Shown here in pieces: positions 8,777 through 18,179 of a stretch of DNA of 64,000 nucleotides. A model generated the notes under the pieces. That model was given only the letters and a program-made list of their open reading frames with translations, ran no database searches and was not told the DNA's origin. Position 1 is the stretch's first letter. Each line of letters opens with the position of its first letter. The DNA is from an uncultured Oscillospiraceae bacterium (GTDB lineage: Bacteria > Bacillota > Clostridia > Oscillospirales > Oscillospiraceae), in the NCBI GenBank assembly GCA_934655875.1, contig CAKUHB010000004.1, positions 58,952-122,951 on the forward strand. The letters run 5' to 3'. The position numbers and the translations under genes are program-made.

Positions 8777-9928
8777 CTAAATTTCCAATTCCATCAGCGC
8801 TTCGGCTGCGTTATCCGGCCGGAAGCAGCGCACCACGGCGTCCTCCGGCGCGGCGGGCTCCTCCTCTGCGCAGACAAGCGCCGTGACAAGGCCGCCCTCC
8901 GTCATCTGTCCCAGAAGGGCGGGCGCGGATTCGCCGAGGTAGACGATATGCGCAAAATCGCGCTCCTGCGTGGTCTGGCAATACAGCTCCGCACCAAAGG
9001 GGCCGTCCTGCATTGCCGTCGCGGACAGAAGCCGCGGCAGCAGGGCGATGAGGTCGTCCAGCTCGCGCACGGTCTGCATCACGACGCGCGCTCCCGCTTC
9101 GTTCCAGCCGACGCAGAACTGCACGTCCGATGCAAGCAGCGCCCGGCCCAGGGACACGAGCGTCTCCGCCTGCGCGTCCTGCTTTTCCTTTGAGACGGCG
9201 GCTGTCCGCCGGTCCCAGAACAAAAGGACGGAGCGCATGACGGGCAGCGACGGATCGCGTGAGATCAGCCGCTCATATTTGGTACTGAGCTTCCAGTGGA
9301 TCTGCCGCAGGCTGTCGCCGTCGCGGTAGTCACGCAGCTGGAAGGGTTCGGCAAGGTCATAGCCCGGCTTTTCCTGCGAATAGACCTCGCTCTCGTCCGG
9401 GCAGCTGATCTCCGCCCGGACGGACACGAGCATCGGGAACGTATCCGGCTGCACCGTGACGGCGCCGTGCGCCTGTGCATCGCAGCGCACACAGATCAGG
9501 CGGAAGCAGTCGCAAAGACGCATGCTGGTAAGCTCTGCGCGGATGCGGCCGCTGCATGTGCTGGAGAGCTGCACCGCGATCTCGCTGTGCCCGCGGGGCG
9601 CGATGGCCGCGGCGCGGGTCAGCGTCTCTGACGCGCCGGTCAGAAGATTCGTGATGCGGATGCGGCAGATTGCGGCGGCGATGGGCAGCCGCGACGCATT
9701 TTCCACGCGGAACGTCATGCAGAAGGTCTCGCCCTTTTTCGCGTTCACCGGGCATTCGACTGCGGCGCTCAGGTGCTTTCTGCCGCACAGATTCACCGCG
9801 AGCATCGCCAGCGGCAGGAGGAGCAGCGCGGCCAGCAGCGCAAGGATCGCGCCGCTGCCGGAAATAAGCAGAATGGCCGCGAGGACAAGACACAGGGCCG
9901 CATACAGAAGTCTGGAAACGATCATCAT
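8777..9928 (-). CDS. DUF58 domain membrane protein
   Basis: 383 residues. Two N-terminal hydrophobic segments precede a beta-rich region and the DUF58 signature (YRDGDSLRQIHWKLSTK, then an ISRDP segment and a VWA-like fold with LLFWDR). DUF58 proteins work with MoxR AAA+ ATPases, probably as MIDAS-type partners in maturing or folding envelope proteins. It begins 4 bases after the MoxR stop and ends 12 bases before the transglutaminase-like gene, so translation is tightly linked. In this operon the trio may assemble or quality-control the cohesin/dockerin surface complex, which is inference. The start could also be the second ATG at 9925. Confidence 0.93.
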   Translation of the reverse strand: MMIVSRLLYAALCLVLAAILLISGSGAILALLAALLLLPLAMLAVNLCGRKHLSAAVECPVNAKKGETFCMTFRVENASRLPIAAAICRIRITNLLTGASETLTRAAAIAPRGHSEIAVQLSSTCSGRIRAELTSMRLCDCFRLICVRCDAQAHGAVTVQPDTFPMLVSVRAEISCPDESEVYSQEKPGYDLAEPFQLRDYRDGDSLRQIHWKLSTKYERLISRDPSLPVMRSVLLFWDRRTAAVSKEKQDAQAETLVSLGRALLASDVQFCVGWNEAGARVVMQTVRELDDLIALLPRLLSATAMQDGPFGAELYCQTTQERDFAHIVYLGESAPALLGQMTEGGLVTALVCAEEEPAAPEDAVVRCFRPDNAAEALMELEI

Positions 9929-9932
9929 AGTG

Positions 9933-10886
9933 TTATTTTCCGCCCGTTTTGACGGTGGGCATTGCGACCTGCTTCAGAATCTCCTGCGTGATCTGCCCGG
10001 CATCCAGCTCCATCATGCGCGCCTTGGCGTTCAGCATCAGGCGATGAGCCGCAACGTCCGGGAAGATAGCCGCAACGTCCTCGGGCACGACGTAATCGCG
10101 GCCGTTTACAAACGCGTAGGCCTTGGCCATGCGGCACACGGCCAGCGCGCCGCGCGGGCTGACGCCGAGCTGCACGGCGGCATGCTCTCTTGTCGCCTGC
10201 GCAAGGTTTGCGATGTAGGCGTAGATCGGCTCGGCCACATGGACGGCCGTCGTCTGCGCGATCAGCTCCTGCAGCTGCTCCTTATTGAGGACAGGCTGCG
10301 CTTTGGTGAGGGGGTCGGTGGTATGGCGATCCTGCAAAATGCTGATCTGGCTCTTGAGATCCGGATAGCCCATGCTGATCTTGATGAGGAAGCGGTCGAG
10401 CTGGGAATTGGGGAGCATCGTGGTACCGGCAGAGCCGGTCGGGTTCTGCGTGGCAAGCACCACGAACGGCGTGGGCAGCGGATACGTCTTGCCGTCGACG
10501 GAGACGTGCCGCTCCTCCATAGCTTCGAGCAGGGCGGACTGAGTCTTGCTGGAGGTTCGGTTGATCTCGTCCGCCAGCAGCAGGTTCGTCATGATCGCGC
10601 CGGGCTTATAGACGAAGCGCTCTTCCTTTTTATCATAGATGGAGAAGCCGAGGACGTCCGACGGGACGGTATCCGACGTGAACTGCACGCGGCGGGTCTC
10701 CAGCCCAAGCACGCGCGCGAAGGCCATGGCCGTCGTCGTTTTGCCGACGCCCGGCACGTCCTCCATCAGGACGTGGCCGGAGGCCAGAATGGCCATAAAG
10801 ATTTTTTCCAGGATCTCGTTTTTGCCGATGACGACCTTTTCGATCTCTTCCAGCACCTGCTGGATCTTCTGATGATAGCTGTCCAT
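9933..10886 (-). CDS. MoxR-family AAA+ ATPase
   Basis: 317 residues with Walker A (VPGVGKTTTAMAFA, about residues 43-56), Walker B (LLLADEINRT, about 108-117), sensor motif (FVVLATQNPTGSAGT) and the arginine-finger region (LPNSQLDRFLIKISMGYP). MoxR ATPases act as chaperone-like remodelling enzymes with a DUF58 or VWA partner, here encoded 4 bases downstream. They are cytoplasmic and membrane-associated. The length is normal for the family. The gene starts 26 bases after the DUF4430 protein gene within the riboswitch-headed operon. Confidence 0.95.
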   Translation of the reverse strand: MDSYHQKIQQVLEEIEKVVIGKNEILEKIFMAILASGHVLMEDVPGVGKTTTAMAFARVLGLETRRVQFTSDTVPSDVLGFSIYDKKEERFVYKPGAIMTNLLLADEINRTSSKTQSALLEAMEERHVSVDGKTYPLPTPFVVLATQNPTGSAGTTMLPNSQLDRFLIKISMGYPDLKSQISILQDRHTTDPLTKAQPVLNKEQLQELIAQTTAVHVAEPIYAYIANLAQATREHAAVQLGVSPRGALAVCRMAKAYAFVNGRDYVVPEDVAAIFPDVAAHRLMLNAKARMMELDAGQITQEILKQVAMPTVKTGGK

Positions 10887-10912
10887 GTTATCCTCCGATT
10901 TATGTTGTTTCT

Positions 10913-13900
10913 TCAGTCAATGGGGTCTTCGCTGCCGGGATCGCCGCCGTCGCCGGGGTCCGGGTCAGGGTCTGGCGTGGGATCCGGGTCTGGATCCGGG
11001 CCGGGTGCGGGATCCGGATCGGGGTCAGGCGCCACGTAGTCCGGATCCTCCTTGCGGCAAATGATGCAGATGCCGTCCACATACGTATGATCGTCAAACT
11101 CGCCGTACTCTTCGAAGGTAAGGCGGCAGTATGTGCACACATAGATTCTGTGCTGGCAGTCGTGCTCCGTCATTTCCAGCGTGCCGGGGCAGTCGACGCC
11201 GGCCACGCCGTGCTCCAGATTGCAGCCGGTGCAGACCCAGTCGTAGGTGCCCATCACATAGGTATGCGGCGCGCGGGAGCCGGGCTGCTCCTCCCCGCAG
11301 TTGGCGCAGACGTGCCAGTGCACGTATTCATCCGCCTGCACGTCTGTGTAGCTGTGCTCCAGCGGGTCGATCTCCTCGTCCTTCTCCATGCCGCATTCGC
11401 AGCTGCTGTGAAGAATGCCGGGTTCGCTGCACGTCGGATCCTTTGTTTTTCTCGTCTCCCAGACGTGATCCTCGATCTCTTCCCTGCCGCAGTTCTGGCA
11501 GGTCTTTATGTGCTGGGTGCTGTCGGGTTCGTAGCTGAATGTCCAGTCGTGCGGTTTGATCTCACCGACATACTCGCCGCAGTCGGTGCAGTAGGTTCCG
11601 CAGCCGAGTGCCGGATCTTCTGCATCTGCGCGGATCTCCGTATGCGTGTGCTTGCAGCCGGTCGAAAGGCCGCAGTGGGCACACTGATAGACCGTCTTTC
11701 CGTCCGCGCCGGTCTGCGACACATAGTCATGGTTGACCGAAATTCTGCCGTTCGACGCCTGCACGCAGTAGCCGACCTCATCGCCGTAGCCGCTGGCGCC
11801 GCTGCCGACTTCCCAGCCGTAGGCAAGCGTATAGCGGATCGTCAGGGTATGAGAATCGCCCTCCAGATCGCTCAGGTAATGCTCGCTCATGCCGTGGTTC
11901 GGGTATTCGCTGCCATCGATGGCATACAGCCAGCCGGAGCCCATGGTGAAATCGTGCTCACCGATGCTGCTGCCGCCTGGCGAGCTGAGCGTGATCTTAT
12001 TGCGGACAATGCACCGCCAGAGCGAACTGAAATCGGTGTCGACACCGAAATAATCATCGATCGCGGTGAGAAGCCCATCCGTGGAAGCTCCATTGCCCGG
12101 ATTTGGGAAGTAGGTCGGCGTGCCCAGAATGCTGCCGCCAAGCGATTGCAGGTAGAAGCCGCTGTCAAGCGTGCCCTTATAGCGGCAGCAGCTGGGATCA
12201 AAGCCGAGCGTCTGCTCGGCGGCGCCGCCGAAGGTATCGTCAATGTCCTGTCCCCAGACGGTCTTGGCAATGACGTAGGAGACCGGCTCGCCGACGCGCA
12301 CGGGATAGCTGACGGGGCCGTAGACGCCGAGACCGAGGACAGTCAGATCGACGCTGACCTGCACGGTCGCACCGGTCTCCTTGCCGTCTTCGCTGCGCTT
12401 GCCCTTGAGGGTGATCTCATAGGTGCCCTCGTTTCCGTAATCGTCGCGGGCGTAAATTTTGAGGGTGTGGGTGTTTTCATCGCCCTCGGTGGGGTTTTTC
12501 GCGTAAATTTCGTATTCCTGCGTATAGCCGCTGGCGCCGGTGTAGTGGAGGACGGTATCGTCGAGCGTGACCGTCAGCTCGGAATCGGTGCCGGTGGCGA
12601 GGATGTTGCTGATGACGGTGCCGTCGTCATCCTCGCTCCACGCGCGGACGGTCAGGGGCACCTTGGATTCGTTCGGGATCTGCTGTCCGTCTGTGAGGTT
12701 AACCACGAACTTTACCTCTTTGTCGCCGCGCTTCTGATAGCGCACGAGGAAGGTAAAGGTGTAGCTGCCGCCGTCCGTGTCCGTGGCGGTCAGCTTGAAC
12801 TGGTTTTCACCGGCGCGGCCGCCGTTATCGAGCAGCTGCACGGAGCCGGAATAGGACGAAGCGCCGATGGCGCTTGCAAGCGTCTTGATCTTGCCGCTTC
12901 CGCTCTGGAAGAGCGTCAGAGTGTCCAGCGTGACGCCGGACGCGTCCTCGCCGGAGATGGCGAAGGTGAACGGAAGCTCCGCGCCGGTCAGCTGGTCGGA
13001 AAAGACGATCTCCGGCACGGCTGTGCGGCCATTTTCACAGGTGATGGTCTGCTCCGTCCGCGCGCCGCTTTGCAGCGTCGTATAGTGCAGCTCGGCGCTG
13101 ACGTCGCTGGAATAGGTGATCGTCACGCTGAAGGAGACGGTCTTGCCGGAGGAGAGTGCTGCGGTCGCCTGCACCGTATAGGTCGATGCGCCCGCGCCGG
13201 ACGGGATGGTAAAGACCGCGCTGCCGCTCTCCTGCATGCTCTGGCTGACGCCGGGGCCGGTCAGCTGGGCGGAGGTGAGCTTCGCCTGCGCCGCGCTCTC
13301 GCCGGTCAGGGCGAGATAATACTGGAAATTGCCATTGATCAGCTGATTCTGCTTGATCTTGGCGGCGGCGCGCCCGTTTTGGGCGCAGGTGATCTTCTCG
13401 GCGGTGATGCCGCTGCGATACCATGTCAGTTCGAGGGAAAGATCCTCGTCGCTCTGGTAATCGAGGTAGAAGGTGAAGGTAACGATGCGCTTTGCGCCGC
13501 TGTCATTGACCTCGGCGGTGACTTTCAGCGTATAGCGCTCGGATTCGCTGCCGTCGGGAACCGCGAGCGTGAGCGTGCCGCCCGCTTTATCGAGCATGCC
13601 TGCGTCGCCGTGCGACGAGGTATAGGTTGCCGATTCGATCGACGCGTTCTGCGCGCTCAGGCCGGTCAGGGCAAAGGTATAGCGGAACGCGCCATCGGTC
13701 AGTTCGCTGCCGTGGATCATCTGGCGGGCGGAGCCGTCGGCGGACGCGGTCAGCGTGCTGGCCGCGCCGTTTCGCAGCCAGCTGAGATCCAGACTCAGAT
13801 CCAGCCCGTCCTCGTAGCTGATGACGAAGGTGAAGCTCGTTTCGATCTGGCGGGTCTCGCCGGTCTCGTTGGTGCGGGTCACGGTCGCGTAGGCATCAAA

Positions 13901-14662
13901 GATATAGCGCTGCGGCGCGCCGTCCGCAGTCTGCATGGCGACGCTGCCGGTGTCGGAGAGCTGCTCTTCCCGTCCGGCGTTCGTCAGGACAATTTCATCT
14001 ATCACGGCGTTCATCCGCTCGGGCCCGGCAAGGGCGATCTCGTAGTGGAATCTGCCGTCCTCCAGCTGGGAGGTCAGGACCTTTTTTCCCACGCTGGTAT
14101 CAGGCGAGCAGGCAATGGTGCTCGCAGTGCTTCCGTATTTATACCACGTCAGAACAGCGGTCAGATCAAGCGCGGATTCCTCCTCGCCGTCGGAGCCGGT
14201 GTTGCCGTCCTCGGTGGTGTCGTCCGGCTGCTCCGGGCCGTCGGTCGTGCCGATCTCGGCAGTGGAATAGTCGGGTCTGGCTGCGTCCGGCCCCTGCTCG
14301 GGCGACTGGGCGCTGCCGTTTGTTTCTGACTTTTCGATATTCTCTTCCCGCTGCTCGCTGGAGGTCGCCGCGCTGTTCGTTTCTTCGTCTGTCGACGCAC
14401 GGTTTCCGCCCTCGGTGCCGGTCGTGCCGCCGGTCTCGCCGGCTTCGGCGCGGACGTTCGTTGCACTCTGGCCAGTCTGGAACTCAGAGGCCGCTTCTCC
14501 CCCGCCGAGCAGCGTGATCTCGCTGTCGGCAGTCAGCTCGGGCGCCTTCGGCTGTGCGCTGCCGCGCAGAGCGGCAGGCAGACCCACACTCAGGATCATC
14601 GCCGCGCAGAGAAGCGCGCAGCAAAGGCGATAGACTTGTTTGTTCTCAAAAAAAAGCTTCAT
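10913..14662 (-). CDS. Secreted DUF4430 (transcobalamin C-terminal-like) protein with Cys-rich and Asp-Pro repeat tail
   Basis: 1249 residues with a signal peptide (VYRLCCALLCAAMILSVGL) and a Thr/Glu/Ser-rich linker to about residue 160. Repeated Ig-like beta modules follow (each with a WYRSG/WYKYG-type opening, about 165-700). A DUF4430 region at about 790-940 shows the typical ending GSGWLYAIDGSEYP and LTIRYTLAYGW. After that come six or more Cys-x2-Cys knuckles (CAHCG, CTDCG, CQNCG, CANCG, CTYC, CIIC) at about 950-1195. The tail is an Asp-Pro repeat with no dockerin or SLH. DUF4430 resembles the beta domain of transcobalamin. Without an anchor module it may be released or wall-associated through the DP tail. 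Its place between the SLH anchor and the MoxR trio supports a shared surface function. Confidence 0.85.
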   Translation of the reverse strand: MKLFFENKQVYRLCCALLCAAMILSVGLPAALRGSAQPKAPELTADSEITLLGGGEAASEFQTGQSATNVRAEAGETGGTTGTEGGNRASTDEETNSAATSSEQREENIEKSETNGSAQSPEQGPDAARPDYSTAEIGTTDGPEQPDDTTEDGNTGSDGEEESALDLTAVLTWYKYGSTASTIACSPDTSVGKKVLTSQLEDGRFHYEIALAGPERMNAVIDEIVLTNAGREEQLSDTGSVAMQTADGAPQRYIFDAYATVTRTNETGETRQIETSFTFVISYEDGLDLSLDLSWLRNGAASTLTASADGSARQMIHGSELTDGAFRYTFALTGLSAQNASIESATYTSSHGDAGMLDKAGGTLTLAVPDGSESERYTLKVTAEVNDSGAKRIVTFTFYLDYQSDEDLSLELTWYRSGITAEKITCAQNGRAAAKIKQNQLINGNFQYYLALTGESAAQAKLTSAQLTGPGVSQSMQESGSAVFTIPSGAGASTYTVQATAALSSGKTVSFSVTITYSSDVSAELHYTTLQSGARTEQTITCENGRTAVPEIVFSDQLTGAELPFTFAISGEDASGVTLDTLTLFQSGSGKIKTLASAIGASSYSGSVQLLDNGGRAGENQFKLTATDTDGGSYTFTFLVRYQKRGDKEVKFVVNLTDGQQIPNESKVPLTVRAWSEDDDGTVISNILATGTDSELTVTLDDTVLHYTGASGYTQEYEIYAKNPTEGDENTHTLKIYARDDYGNEGTYEITLKGKRSEDGKETGATVQVSVDLTVLGLGVYGPVSYPVRVGEPVSYVIAKTVWGQDIDDTFGGAAEQTLGFDPSCCRYKGTLDSGFYLQSLGGSILGTPTYFPNPGNGASTDGLLTAIDDYFGVDTDFSSLWRCIVRNKITLSSPGGSSIGEHDFTMGSGWLYAIDGSEYPNHGMSEHYLSDLEGDSHTLTIRYTLAYGWEVGSGASGYGDEVGYCVQASNGRISVNHDYVSQTGADGKTVYQCAHCGLSTGCKHTHTEIRADAEDPALGCGTYCTDCGEYVGEIKPHDWTFSYEPDSTQHIKTCQNCGREEIEDHVWETRKTKDPTCSEPGILHSSCECGMEKDEEIDPLEHSYTDVQADEYVHWHVCANCGEEQPGSRAPHTYVMGTYDWVCTGCNLEHGVAGVDCPGTLEMTEHDCQHRIYVCTYCRLTFEEYGEFDDHTYVDGICIICRKEDPDYVAPDPDPDPAPGPDPDPDPTPDPDPDPGDGGDPGSEDPID

Positions 14663-14761
14663 AGCCGCTCCACTTGCTTCCCGCCGTCAGGCAGTGCCTG
14701 CGCGGGACGTATTTTTGCTTCCGATCCGCATGGATCGGTCAAATTCTCCAGAAACACCTAT

Positions 14762-14787
14762 GCGAGGTGCGGAAATCCGCACCTCGC
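14762..14787 (-). terminator. Hairpin between SLH-cohesin and DUF4430 genes (attenuator-like)
   Basis: A perfect 12-bp inverted repeat (14762-14773 and 14776-14787, loop AA) lies in the 148-base gap. On the minus strand it is followed by a T-poor stretch with one TTT, so termination would be partial. It could set the ratio of scaffold (upstream) to downstream proteins. Confidence 0.5.
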
Positions 14788-14810
14788 TGGGCAGGTTCTA
14801 TATGCAGGTT

Positions 14811-15992
14811 TTACTTGAGCGCTTCCCACGTCTCATGGATGCCGTCCTTCTGGATGGTATAGGTATGGCCGTTGGTGGCCTCCTGCACATGCAGGTAATA
14901 CCACTTGGATGCATCGAGGTTATCGGAGAAGGTCTTCATGCCGGCCAGCAGATCGGAGACCGTGCCGGGCAGACGGCCCAGCATGCGGTTGATCATGGCC
15001 ATGGCTTCGGCTCTGGTGATCTTGGCGTTCGGGCGGAAGGTGCCGTCCGGATAGCCGGTGACCCAGCCCTTTGCGCTGACGGCGCTGATGGCGCTGATGG
15101 CCCAGTGGCCGGAAATATCAGAGAAGGACGCGGTCTTTGCAGACTTCACACCGGCGAGCCGGCTGAGGATGGCCGCGAACTCCGCTCTCGTAATGTTGGC
15201 GTTCGGATGGAAGGTGCCGTCCGGATAGCCGGTGATCACACCCATTGCGGAAAGCGTAGAGACGCTGGTGCAGAACCAGTCGGTCGAGACAACGTCGGAG
15301 AAGCTGTTGCGGTCGGTCTTCTTGCTCGCACGGACGGAATCGGAGAGCAGCCGGTAGAGCATCTGTGCGACCTCGGCACGGGTGATGCTGGCATTCGGAC
15401 GGACGGTGCCGTCCGGATAGCCGCTGGTATAGGCGATGTGGGTACCGGTGTTGAGGATGTCGGAGCTGTCGTCCGCACCGCCGTTGATGTTGATGGTCAC
15501 GTCGTTGGCCGTGGCTCTGTAGGCGTCCTGCCCGTCGGCGGTGGAGACAAGATAATTGCAGTTTTTGAGCTTCGTGGTAGCCTTGCCGTCATAGGTGACC
15601 TTGAGACGGAAGGTGCCGACGGTGACGGTTTCGTCCCAGTCAGCGCCGCCGGAGGTGGAGACGAAGTTCAGATAATGGGAACGGCCGCCGCTGAGGAGCG
15701 AAATGTCGCTGGACTTGCAGCCGGTATAGAGCAGCTCGCCGCTCGATTGCAGGGAGAGATATTTGTCGTCGTAGTTGATCTCGTCCTGCATGGCGTACAT
15801 GTCGCCGCTGCCGCTGGTGCGGGTAAGCTCAAGTGTGACGGTGATGATATCGCCCGTCTTTACGTTGACCTCGTGCGCGCCGTTAGCCGTCAGGTCAAAG
15901 GTGTAGGCGCGGGAGGTATCCGTTGCAAACGCCGTGACACTCAGGCCAAGCAGCAGGCACAGGGCCAGAAAGATGCTTAAAAATCGTTTCAT
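14811..15992 (-). CDS. Cell-surface anchor: one cohesin domain plus three SLH domains
   Basis: 393 residues. A signal peptide (MKRFLSIFLALCLLLGLSV, cut near AFA) is followed by one cohesin-type beta module (about 25-165; opens with VKTGDIITVTLEL, contains INYDDKYLSLQ and TVGTFRLKVTYDG). Three SLH repeats follow, each with the GYPDGT..PN..ITRAE signature (about 190-370). SLH domains bind pyruvylated secondary cell-wall polymers, so this is an anchoring scaffoldin. Its single cohesin should receive the dockerin of the adaptor gene immediately upstream in the operon. This gene supplies the only wall anchor I can see in the complex. Confidence 0.92.
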   Translation of the reverse strand: MKRFLSIFLALCLLLGLSVTAFATDTSRAYTFDLTANGAHEVNVKTGDIITVTLELTRTSGSGDMYAMQDEINYDDKYLSLQSSGELLYTGCKSSDISLLSGGRSHYLNFVSTSGGADWDETVTVGTFRLKVTYDGKATTKLKNCNYLVSTADGQDAYRATANDVTININGGADDSSDILNTGTHIAYTSGYPDGTVRPNASITRAEVAQMLYRLLSDSVRASKKTDRNSFSDVVSTDWFCTSVSTLSAMGVITGYPDGTFHPNANITRAEFAAILSRLAGVKSAKTASFSDISGHWAISAISAVSAKGWVTGYPDGTFRPNAKITRAEAMAMINRMLGRLPGTVSDLLAGMKTFSDNLDASKWYYLHVQEATNGHTYTIQKDGIHETWEALK

Positions 15993-16092
15993 AAAGTCAA
16001 CCTCTTCTGTCCGGAATGGGTGGGTACGCGGCGCAGGGCTGCCATGAGCCGTCCTGCGCCGCTGTATGGAATCGTTTGGAACCGGAAATGCC

Positions 16093-18141
16093 TTACTTGC
16101 TCAGGATGATGCTCACGATCGCAGCAGCGTCGGCAACCGTCAGGCTCTTGTCGAAGTTCATGTCAGCGCGGAGGAACTTCTCCATGGTGCAGTTGGCGAA
16201 GGACGTGTACTTGACATTGTACATGTTGTAGACAAGCTGTGCGTCGTTGACGTCGACGGTGCCGGTCGCGTTCACGTCGCCGGAGTAGTCAATGGAGACT
16301 GCCTTGCCTGCGGTTTCGCCGATGGCGGCGGCAGCTTCGGTCTTCACGGTCGCAGCGGACTTGCCGGTGGTGTCGATGACGAGGTAGGCGTAAGCCTGAT
16401 ACTTGTCGGACCAGAACATCTGGTTGCCGTTATAAGTCAGGACGCTGCCTTCGCTGACGGCGCTCTTGACGGTGACGAGCCAGAACTGCGTGTTGTTGGC
16501 CTTGACATAATCGAAGACCTCGACGGTGCGGACGGCAGTCTTGTTGACGGTGATGGTGATATCCTTGGTGACATCCTTCGCAGCAATGGTGTAGGTGCCG
16601 TTGCTTTCGGTGAGGGTGATATCGCCGTCAGCGTTCTTTGCCGTGACCGTGTAGGTGTAGCCTTCGGCCTTGGTGACAGTGAAGGTGTAGGGGGTGCTCT
16701 TCTTTGCAGTCGCTTCGCCATTTGCATCAGCGATGGCGTTGCCCTCGAACTTGACGTTGACCGTCTCGACGGGCTTGGCAGTGGAAGCTGCGTTGATCAC
16801 GATATTGCCGGTGATGGCCGTGCCGGCGATGGTGTAGCTCGTGCCGTTCACGGTGGGCGTCACTTCCGTGCCGCCGACGGTGACGGTGACGGTGTAGTTC
16901 TTGCTGGCGTCATTGCCGCTGAAGGTGAAGGTGAAATCCGTGCCGTAGTTCGCCTTTGCAGCCGCAGTGACATTGGCAGCTTCGTTGCCGGTGACGGTGA
17001 CGGAGTACTGCTTGCCGGTACGGGTGCCGGAGATGACCAGATCGCCGGTGACGTTTGCGATGGTGTAGGTGCCGTCGCCGTTATCGGTGACTGTGACGTT
17101 CTTGCCGCCCATGGTAGCGGTGACGGTCGAGTAGTCATAATGCTCGGTGTCGTTTGCAGAGAAGGTGTAGTCGGTGCCGCCGGTGACGGAATCAGCGCCG
17201 GTGAAGATCGTCTTGTCCAGCGTGACGCTGTAGAGCGCGCTCACGGTGATGGTTGCGGTCGGGGTGAGGATCGTGGCTTCCGGCGCATCCTTCAGGTCGG
17301 CGTTCTTCTCTTCGTCGATCTTGGCCGAGGTGATGGTCACATCGGAGGTGCCGGCGGCCTTGCCCTTGAAGGTCAGGACGATGGGCGTAGACTTGCTCTC
17401 GCCGTAGCCGATGATCCGCAGCGTGCCGTTATTCGTGGTGACGGTTGCGTCCTTCTGGTTGATCGAGACATAGTCCAGAACGGAGCTGTTATAGGTCGCC
17501 TGGATATCGTAGGAATTGTACGCGTTGTTGGTATCCGTGTTGGCAACGGTGAAGGTGACGTCGGTCGTCGCATTCACGTTGATCGAAGCCGTGCCGGAAG
17601 CGGAGATGGTGTAGCTGCTCTCCGCAGGCGTGCTGGCCGGGGTGACGGTAACGGTGACGGCGGGGCCGACAGTGTCTTCCGTGTCCGTAAAGTCTGCGAG
17701 CGAGCCTTCTTCAAAAACCAGCTCAAACTTTGCATCAGCAGTCGTCTTGATATCACTCTTGGCCGTAAAGGTCAGCGTTGCCAGGCACTTCCCCGCCTCA
17801 AATGTAAGGCCTTCGCCAGTCGTGCTCATCGAGCTGATCTTATAATAGCTGCCCTTCGAATCCTTGAACTTTGCGGATACCGTTATGCCAGCTGCGGAGG
17901 TGACAACGTCACGGTTGTTTGCATCCTGTTTTAATTCGAAAAGAGAATCATCATAATACAGGAAATACGTGAATGTGGTATAGTTCTCGAATGCATCCTC
18001 AGGCGTTACGCTGACGGTCACGTCCTCGCCTGCCTTGATCTCTTTCTTATCGGCGCTTGCATTCATCTTTGCAGCGAAGACGCCGATGCTCAGGCTGAAG
18101 ATGATACATACAGCCAGCAACACAGATAAAACTCGTTTCAT
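16093..18141 (-). CDS. Adaptor scaffoldin: two cohesins, three beta repeats, divergent C-terminal dockerin
   Basis: 682 residues with a signal peptide (MKRVLSVLLAVCIIFSLSIG). Two cohesin-like modules cover about 25-168 and 178-300 (KAGEDVTVSVTPED with FLYYDDSLFEL; VNATTDVTFTV with IQATYNSSVLDYV). Three beta repeats rich in YTFT and GTYTI patterns follow (about 300-530). The C-terminus is a dockerin with loops DVNATGTVDVNDAQL and DMNFDKSLTVADAAA. This dockerin differs at the recognition positions from the AKDAALLYAY type in the two large cargo proteins. I infer that cargo dockerins bind the two cohesins here and this dockerin binds the SLH-anchored cohesin. Two cohesins and two cargo dockerin genes match in number. 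Confidence 0.9.
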   Translation of the reverse strand: MKRVLSVLLAVCIIFSLSIGVFAAKMNASADKKEIKAGEDVTVSVTPEDAFENYTTFTYFLYYDDSLFELKQDANNRDVVTSAAGITVSAKFKDSKGSYYKISSMSTTGEGLTFEAGKCLATLTFTAKSDIKTTADAKFELVFEEGSLADFTDTEDTVGPAVTVTVTPASTPAESSYTISASGTASINVNATTDVTFTVANTDTNNAYNSYDIQATYNSSVLDYVSINQKDATVTTNNGTLRIIGYGESKSTPIVLTFKGKAAGTSDVTITSAKIDEEKNADLKDAPEATILTPTATITVSALYSVTLDKTIFTGADSVTGGTDYTFSANDTEHYDYSTVTATMGGKNVTVTDNGDGTYTIANVTGDLVISGTRTGKQYSVTVTGNEAANVTAAAKANYGTDFTFTFSGNDASKNYTVTVTVGGTEVTPTVNGTSYTIAGTAITGNIVINAASTAKPVETVNVKFEGNAIADANGEATAKKSTPYTFTVTKAEGYTYTVTAKNADGDITLTESNGTYTIAAKDVTKDITITVNKTAVRTVEVFDYVKANNTQFWLVTVKSAVSEGSVLTYNGNQMFWSDKYQAYAYLVIDTTGKSAATVKTEAAAAIGETAGKAVSIDYSGDVNATGTVDVNDAQLVYNMYNVKYTSFANCTMEKFLRADMNFDKSLTVADAAAIVSIILSK

Positions 18142-18179
18142 TTTAAGTAATGTCCTCCTTCATATTGCACCTTTTCAGG

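Noticed and set aside
16093..18141. Idea that the cohesin/dockerin genes are a cellulosome or amylosome for polysaccharide
   Set aside because: No glycoside hydrolase or carbohydrate-binding module is visible in the operon, and its leader is a cobalamin riboswitch. Enzymes encoded elsewhere could still dock, so the rejection is not absolute.
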